From JBGSQR01 sp964509295 (lineage in GTDB: Bacteria > Desulfobacterota > Desulfuromonadia > Geobacterales > Pseudopelobacteraceae), in assembly GCA_964509295.1 (NCBI GenBank), contig CAZDWS010000002.1:279378-343377 (forward strand): DNA of 64,000 nucleotides, in the 5' to 3' direction. The notes beneath the pieces are model-generated. The model was not told the DNA's origin. It was given only the letters and a program-made list of their open reading frames with translations, and ran no database searches. Shown here in pieces: positions 59,244-64,000 of the stretch. The stretch's first letter is position 1, and the number at the start of each line of letters is the position of its first letter. A program made the position numbers and the translations under genes.

Positions 59244-61310
59244 TCAGTTAGGCAGATTTTTCCAGTCGCAAGTTGAACCACTTGGATATGCCTGATTGTC
59301 ATAAACAAGACCCGCACCCCACCACATCTTTTTCCCTCTTATCGTATACATCTCACCAAAACCCTTGTCAGCCTGTTGTATGAATCCTTCGCCTGCTTGA
59401 GTGACAGAAGTCTCTCCGACTTCCCAGATATCATCCTCAGACATATTGGTCCAGGTTTCGTCAAAGGTGTAACTATTACTATATTCAGTCAGGATGTAAC
59501 CGAGACGCTGCCACTGCCCCGGTTGAACTAAAACATTACTGAACAAATTGTTATGCGATGACGAGGCGGTTAATGTTGCCCCCGCTGGTCCGGCCTGGAA
59601 GGCTATGTTACTGATAATATGCGGATAAATGTCGCTTTTATCGGCAATCTGATCATTATTACTGTCAACAATAGCCATTGCTGCCGGATCGTCATAACGA
59701 TACCAGCTATTATTCAGGCAGGTATAATCGGTGTTGTTGTAGACATCTACAGGCGTGGATTCAGAAATATCGTTTACGCCTGACGCAACAGCCTTTTCTT
59801 CTACGCCAAGCTTACCTTTGTAAACAACACGGATTTCAACATCCGTTGCCCATATGGGAATCGGAGACGCAGTGAGATCAAAGACCAGTTCTTTCGTAGT
59901 ATTTTTAGGAATGGTTCTCACATTGTTTTTTTCTGGCACGACAATATGGTGATATTGCGGATCGACAGTGATCTGAATGCTTTGAAAAGGGTCTGCCTGT
60001 GCAATATTGTATGTTACTGCCAACTCTACCGAGCCATCGGTCATTTCTTCGCCGGTTTCTGTTATGTTTTTTGCATTTACACGCAGTTCCGTGAATAAGT
60101 TACCTGCAGGGGCTGCGCTGTAAACACCAGTACTTGGCAATGTCAGTTCGATTTCACCACGGAAGAAGTAATCAAGCATGGCTATTGAGTAAGTTGCCGA
60201 AGCCGGGATGAGTTTTTCGGCATACTCCTGAAAACATGTGTCGTACATAAATGAACGGTAAAAATTCTTACCCTCACCCATCTCTTGTAAAATCTTCCGG
60301 CTGAATGGACCTGACGTTGCAAGACAATTTAGCTTTTGTCCTGAAGTATTCTGCTTGGTTACAAAAAATGTCTCATACGGGCCAAAATCTTCATCATTTG
60401 TTACTGGTGTCAAAGCCATCAGGTTATTAATATAGTCTTGGACGTTTGTTTCGCTTTTCTTGGGGTACGGTTGATAATGCTTGTCGTCAGTTGCGTACTC
60501 CGAAGCAAATATAGTGCTTTCAGAAAAGAAATTTGAATTAGTGTACTCCGCTAATCCCTGATCAAGAGTTGCCGTCGGCTGTCTTGCTCCCTTATATCCC
60601 CTTGTGTCGAAGAGTCTCGCTACAGGAGCTTTAGTAGCATCTTCCGTTCCAAATGAGATATTGAGATCAACTGTTACTGCCGGGGTATTTTGTAACATTC
60701 CCAGCACTTTATCATCGTTTTTTTTAGCCCAGGTTTCAAGGCCCATTATCCAGCTTGCACCATCCAGAACATGCGTATCATTCCGCACATGGTTGGGTTG
60801 CCCCATATCCTGGATCATGTGCATCTGGTAGCCCAGACCCTGCAGCATTTTGACCAGGTTATAGTTTGTAGCGGTGTCGGTTGTGGCAGTTAAATTATTG
60901 TACCAATAGTCACGAACCGCTGGCCACGACCAGTTTCCGCCTACTTTTGATTCCTGGTAAGGCCCGTCCTGCGCCCAAAGCAAAGCGGATTTACCGTTTG
61001 AGATGAAAAACGGCAGGTCGTTTAATCCGGCTTCGCCAAGGTTCGCCTTTGAGGCGTTGTGAAAATGATTCAAGGAGCGAGCTGTTCCGCCAAGGAATTG
61101 AAGCAGAGTGCCGTAGTCTTCGAGCTTGGCACCTTCTTGAATTAAATCACTAACCTGTTTACCATTTACATACTCATCCATAAAATCAGCACCGAAATAA
61201 TCCTTAGCTGCAAATTTCGATATGGTTGGATGAGTTTTTTCATCATTCCAGGCAAAAGATGTTGTTGCTATGAGCAAAATGATAAAAACCGATTTTACTT
61301 TTAATTTCAT
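59244..61310 (-). CDS. Exported P1-nuclease/phospholipase-C-like zinc protein, copy 1
   Basis: A 688-residue exported protein. Signal peptide at residues 1-20 (ending TTSFA), followed directly by WNDEKTHPTISKFA; in the zinc phospholipase C/S1-P1 nuclease fold the mature N-terminal Trp is itself a ligand. Further likely Zn ligands: NHFHNA (about 81-86), and MHMIQDMGQPNHVRNDTHV (about 158-178) with the HxxxD spacing. Residues about 400-688 are a beta-rich extension (VAVTYNIAQADPF-like, TVDPQYHHIVVPEKNNV), perhaps for binding. The ATG at 61310 follows GAGG. Paralogous to the broken gene at 56560-57588. Possible extracellular nuclease or phospholipase; not proven. Confidence 0.82.
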   Translation of the reverse strand: MKLKVKSVFIILLIATTSFAWNDEKTHPTISKFAAKDYFGADFMDEYVNGKQVSDLIQEGAKLEDYGTLLQFLGGTARSLNHFHNASKANLGEAGLNDLPFFISNGKSALLWAQDGPYQESKVGGNWSWPAVRDYWYNNLTATTDTATNYNLVKMLQGLGYQMHMIQDMGQPNHVRNDTHVLDGASWIMGLETWAKKNDDKVLGMLQNTPAVTVDLNISFGTEDATKAPVARLFDTRGYKGARQPTATLDQGLAEYTNSNFFSESTIFASEYATDDKHYQPYPKKSETNVQDYINNLMALTPVTNDEDFGPYETFFVTKQNTSGQKLNCLATSGPFSRKILQEMGEGKNFYRSFMYDTCFQEYAEKLIPASATYSIAMLDYFFRGEIELTLPSTGVYSAAPAGNLFTELRVNAKNITETGEEMTDGSVELAVTYNIAQADPFQSIQITVDPQYHHIVVPEKNNVRTIPKNTTKELVFDLTASPIPIWATDVEIRVVYKGKLGVEEKAVASGVNDISESTPVDVYNNTDYTCLNNSWYRYDDPAAMAIVDSNNDQIADKSDIYPHIISNIAFQAGPAGATLTASSSHNNLFSNVLVQPGQWQRLGYILTEYSNSYTFDETWTNMSEDDIWEVGETSVTQAGEGFIQQADKGFGEMYTIRGKKMWWGAGLVYDNQAYPSGSTCDWKNLPN

Positions 61311-61314
61311 CGGG

Positions 61315-61902
61315 TTATTCCTCTGGTGCAAGTGTACTTGCTGGGCGGCCTATTTCGATCATTTCTCTATTTCGCTCTCTAATAAATAACTTTCGCTTAT
61401 GATTTGGAACCAATAATGGCATATCAATACTTTCTTTCCTTCTCTCTTCCATCGTCAGTTTCCTAAGCTTAAATGTACCTTTTCCGTTTTCCCAAACAAC
61501 CTTGTCAAATGGCCCGAACTGCACCAGACCGCTCCAGTTACTGTGTCTTGGAAATTGATCATAACCGGCTTTAAATATGGTCAGCGTCATATCGTCAACA
61601 TTTGAGAACACAAGCAAGCCCTTGCCAGGGATTTTAAATTCACCGTTTTTGTCGGTCAGCACTTCATAGCTATCGTAATATTCGCTGGAACTACCGGCAG
61701 GGTTGGGGTAAACCTTCATCCATTTGCCGTGTGCCACAGCCCCTTCTATGGGTTTGCCGGTTTCTGCGTCTATAACTCGACCTTCATACGGGCCGTCGTA
61801 ACGGCACATACTTACGCAGCCGGTACAGGAGAATAAAACGACTATTAAAATGATAAGTTTGATATTTCTGAAAATTGTCCTCATAACTTTTGAAGCTTCC
61901 AT
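61315..61902 (-). CDS. Lipoprotein with carboxypeptidase-regulatory-like domain, copy 1
   Basis: A 195-residue lipoprotein. N-terminal hydrophobic stretch (IKLIILIVVLFSCTGC) with a lipobox near residue 29. The Ig-like domain follows (YEGRVIDAETGKPIEGAVAH, TDKNGEFKIPG, IFKAGYDQFP). The C-terminus is charged and basic. GGAG precedes the ATG at 61902, which overlaps the end of the HExxH gene by 22 bases; an internal ATG at 61884 is possible. Its stop lies 4 bases before the P1-nuclease-like start, so the three genes form an operon. Paralogue at 57608-58147. Confidence 0.83.
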   Translation of the reverse strand: MEASKVMRTIFRNIKLIILIVVLFSCTGCVSMCRYDGPYEGRVIDAETGKPIEGAVAHGKWMKVYPNPAGSSSEYYDSYEVLTDKNGEFKIPGKGLLVFSNVDDMTLTIFKAGYDQFPRHSNWSGLVQFGPFDKVVWENGKGTFKLRKLTMEERRKESIDMPLLVPNHKRKLFIRERNREMIEIGRPASTLAPEE

Positions 61903-63953
61903 ATTCCATTCTCCTTGATAAAATTAATCAAATAACCAACCATTTTTTGTTGCCCAAGTACTGTTTCCTGCCTTGATATAAGGCTTTTGGCTATGGAATC
62001 ACTGGCAGATCCCAATTTCGGTAATGGGAGGTCTTCTGCCAATACATGGAGCCTGCTGCCCATAGCTGTGAATAGCTCACGGTAATATGCCTGGCTGAAT
62101 GTAGGTAAATATGAGACAGCTCCCTCAATATCGTTTGCTGCCATTTTCGTCTTAATCCCCTCCCACTTAGCCTTCAACAAATTCTCCAGTTGATTCCTGT
62201 TAATCACGGTAATAGTCACACTATCCGTATAGGTCTGACCGTTCGGCCCAACTGCGCTGACGGTAATCGTATAGGTTCCCTCTACAGTAAGTGTTGCAGT
62301 GAATTCTGATGCACTTGCCCCTTGAGTAAGAACTAGTCCAACAGGCCCATTGGTTGAGATTGTCGGATTTGCAATGCTGAATGAAGCATTCAGCCGGATA
62401 GAAGGATTAAGCGGCGCTGTGCCGGAATCAATGTTTGAAACTATCCTGATGTAATTCCCCGCTTGGGCGGTTACGTTTCTTGTTGCTATACTGGTGAGAG
62501 CATTTGCATCGGTAGCGGTCACAGAGATGGTATTGCTGCCAACCTGCAACGGCACATGATTAACAATAAACCTGCTGCCGCTAATTGTTGCAGGAATACC
62601 ATTCACAACAACCCCAGTCTCAGTCCCGCTTGTATTGATAACTGTACCGGTAACGGCAACATCCGGCCCGGTAATGGTGGCATTGTCTGCCGGTGAATCG
62701 ATCACTACACTCACACTGGCAGAGACATTCGCTATCCCGCCAACACCCTGCGTCAGCTCTGCAAATTTCCCGGCCCAGGCTTTTCTCAGTATTTCAATCG
62801 CCTGCGTTGCAGCGGTTGTATTGTCTCCGGGTCGGCTAAGCAGTACAAACCCAACATTGAATTTCTTCTGAGAGGTTGTGGAGTTCGGTACCCTGGCACC
62901 TTCGGCGGCAATAATGTCATCAATCGTTACTGTCTTGTTTGTGCCTGTTATGGTGTCACCCAGATTTGGCAGTTTGGTTTTGTCGATTGTAGCATTCTCA
63001 ATCAACATCATCGGCGGCACCTGTTCTTTGGGGATCATCCCCATCAGGTACAGATCCAACGGACTGAATCCACTCTCTTTGGATACGGAGGTAAATGTGC
63101 CGTTTGCGTTATCCTTCCAGCCATTGCCGTACATGAGGGAACCTTTGCTGTCCAAGAGATAGCTCCAGTGGGCAGCATCTTTGCCTACAAGGGCACTGTT
63201 CAGGCTGGCGTCCGGATTTTTGTATCTGGCATAAGCCCCGAATCGATGCATCAATTCGTGGTTAAGCACTGTTACGGTTTCATCCAACTTGGCTCCGTAA
63301 GGCGCAGCAGCCAGCGCGGTTACATTGCCCAGATCAATCGTACCTTGCAGCTTGCCGTTACTGCCGAACTGGGCCGAGTTGTCGAAGATCGGCTGATTGA
63401 TCCCCTGGGTGTCGTTCTTCACACCAAGATAGAAGCCGTTTGCTCCGGCTTCGGGCAGGGCGTAGTCAAAGGTGGAGAGGTATACCAGGAAGTCGTAGGT
63501 GTCGCCGTGGGTAGCAATATATTCTTTGGCAACTTCCTGACGCGGAGCGCTGTTGACACTGCTGTCAGGATTTTTAGCATCAAAGTTGCCGGTCATTTCC
63601 ATTCGTGTAACATTGCCGGTGTCGCCAAGGCTGATTACACTGTCAGCAAGTGTAGTAAACATCTGGTCAGGATAGTATTCGATAGTTCCATTGCCATTTA
63701 TCGATTTTACCCGATAGTGGTAAGTAGTCAGAGGCGTTAGGCCGCTGAGAGAAATATTATGCCATCTGCTCAAGTTTGATTCCGTTACTGTTTTGCCGTA
63801 TGAGGTGGTCTCACCGTACTCCACCATACCTGTCGCAATAAGATTGCTATTCCATTTGATTGTTGCAGAACTTGCGTCAATACTGCTCGTTGTAGAGCTA
63901 TTACCGCCGTATACGCAATACAGTTTATATGTTTCAAGTTCTACATCTGTCAA
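61881..63953 (-). CDS. HExxH metallopeptidase-like Ig-domain protein, 5' end cut by an insertion sequence
   Basis: At least 690 residues. Residues about 15-110 form a fibronectin-III-like domain (SATIKWNSNLIATGMVEYGE ... LSGLTPLTTYHYRVKSING). The middle has the zinc-peptidase motif HELMH at residues 232-236 (VLNHELMHRFGAY). Then comes the VLLSRPGDNTTAATQAIEIL segment, an Ig-like module (VVIDSPADNATITGPDVAVT), a further beta domain and a C-terminal part ending KENGIWKLQKL. No signal peptide remains: the frame begins at a TTG inside what looks like an IS terminus at 63948, so the true N-terminus was lost or lies beyond the element. Probably exported originally, as its operon partners are. Paralogous truncated copy at 58173-59200. 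Confidence 0.78.
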   Translation of the reverse strand: MTDVELETYKLYCVYGGNSSTTSSIDASSATIKWNSNLIATGMVEYGETTSYGKTVTESNLSRWHNISLSGLTPLTTYHYRVKSINGNGTIEYYPDQMFTTLADSVISLGDTGNVTRMEMTGNFDAKNPDSSVNSAPRQEVAKEYIATHGDTYDFLVYLSTFDYALPEAGANGFYLGVKNDTQGINQPIFDNSAQFGSNGKLQGTIDLGNVTALAAAPYGAKLDETVTVLNHELMHRFGAYARYKNPDASLNSALVGKDAAHWSYLLDSKGSLMYGNGWKDNANGTFTSVSKESGFSPLDLYLMGMIPKEQVPPMMLIENATIDKTKLPNLGDTITGTNKTVTIDDIIAAEGARVPNSTTSQKKFNVGFVLLSRPGDNTTAATQAIEILRKAWAGKFAELTQGVGGIANVSASVSVVIDSPADNATITGPDVAVTGTVINTSGTETGVVVNGIPATISGSRFIVNHVPLQVGSNTISVTATDANALTSIATRNVTAQAGNYIRIVSNIDSGTAPLNPSIRLNASFSIANPTISTNGPVGLVLTQGASASEFTATLTVEGTYTITVSAVGPNGQTYTDSVTITVINRNQLENLLKAKWEGIKTKMAANDIEGAVSYLPTFSQAYYRELFTAMGSRLHVLAEDLPLPKLGSASDSIAKSLISRQETVLGQQKMVGYLINFIKENGIWKLQKL

Positions 63954-64000
63954 CAGGCATTGAATTTTGACCCACCATAGGCGTCCAATTTTGACCCACC
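63948..64000. mobile_element. Terminus of an IS21-like insertion sequence
   Basis: From 63948 the sequence starts TGTCAACAGGCATTGAATTT and contains two copies of AATTTTGACCCACC (63963-63976 and 63987-64000), 24 bases apart. A TGT-type end with internal repeats of a GGTCAAAATT core is the pattern of IS21-family ends, where they bind the transposase. The coding part lies outside the window. Confidence 0.6.

Noticed and set aside
59069..59317. Minus-strand frame of 82 codons between the two module copies
   Set aside because: It crosses the terminator of the preceding gene and a deletion junction; only the ILDSKGSLVY part is homologous, so it is debris of the truncated gene.

Overview
The window looks like a chromosomal segment of a Deltaproteobacterium of the Desulfuromonadia, probably Geobacteraceae. 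This is judged from the gene set and style: a GltL/GlnQ-type amino acid importer behind a sigma-54 promoter, a Geobacter-type succinic semialdehyde reductase homologue, the carboxynorspermidine route to polyamines, a thiE-thiD fusion, a hsp20-lon-thiL-tkt order, and large RHS and beta-helix secreted proteins. Genus cannot be fixed from sequence alone. Most of the window is ordinary core chromosome. Two accessory tracts stand out, at about 12.5-23.5 kb and 56.5-64 kb, together with at least four families of short dispersed repeats, two of which have entered coding genes in frame.

Layout. 1-2.6 kb: amino acid ABC importer (minus strand; ATPase, binding protein, partial permease) with a near-consensus sigma-54 promoter. 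2.6-4.8 kb: priA. 5.2-6.9 kb: ribB convergent with lrgAB. 7-11 kb: a 2-hydroxyacid dehydrogenase, a TIM-barrel isomerase-like protein and a beta-hydroxyacid dehydrogenase, with a divergent LysR regulator. 11.3-12 kb: an unusual XRE-receiver regulator. 12.5-23.5 kb: exported beta-helix/FlgD-like protein, exported Cys/Gly-rich protein, and a 1345-residue RHS protein followed by a candidate immunity gene and two orphan RHS tips, each with its own candidate immunity gene. 23.6-30 kb: TetR regulator with palindromic operator and an RND efflux operon. 30-34.7 kb: polyamine operon (speA, carboxynorspermidine dehydrogenase, nspC, small unknown protein). 35-41.7 kb: hsp20-lon-thiL-tkt-crp/fnr, closed by a terminator, then a likely 6S RNA gene. 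42-45.2 kb: thiC and thiE-thiD behind a TPP riboswitch with an intrinsic terminator. 45.3-49.4 kb: alr, selD, an ASKHA-type ATPase and a small STAS-like protein. 49.4-53.1 kb: purH, purD, purE. 53.2-56.3 kb: three glycosyltransferases. 56.4 kb: tRNA-Gly(GCC). 56.6-64 kb: two tandem copies of a three-gene exported module (HExxH/Ig-like protein, regulatory-domain lipoprotein, P1-nuclease/phospholipase-C-like protein). The tRNA-proximal copy is decaying, and the distal copy has lost its 5' end to what looks like an IS21-type insertion sequence at the window edge.

How it fits together. Thiamine genes lie on both sides of the 6S gene: ThiC and ThiE-ThiD make thiamine phosphate, ThiL converts it to TPP, and the adjacent transketolase uses TPP. 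The polyamine genes convert arginine to agmatine and build carboxynorspermidine/carboxyspermidine-type intermediates. The RHS region is arranged for tip replacement: three modules repeat the conserved end of the RHS core, then diverge into different tips, each followed by a different small protein. The tandem exported module at the right end has no function I can name and is the best candidate for an undescribed system.

Limits: all calls are by reading the sequence; no similarity search or folding program was run.
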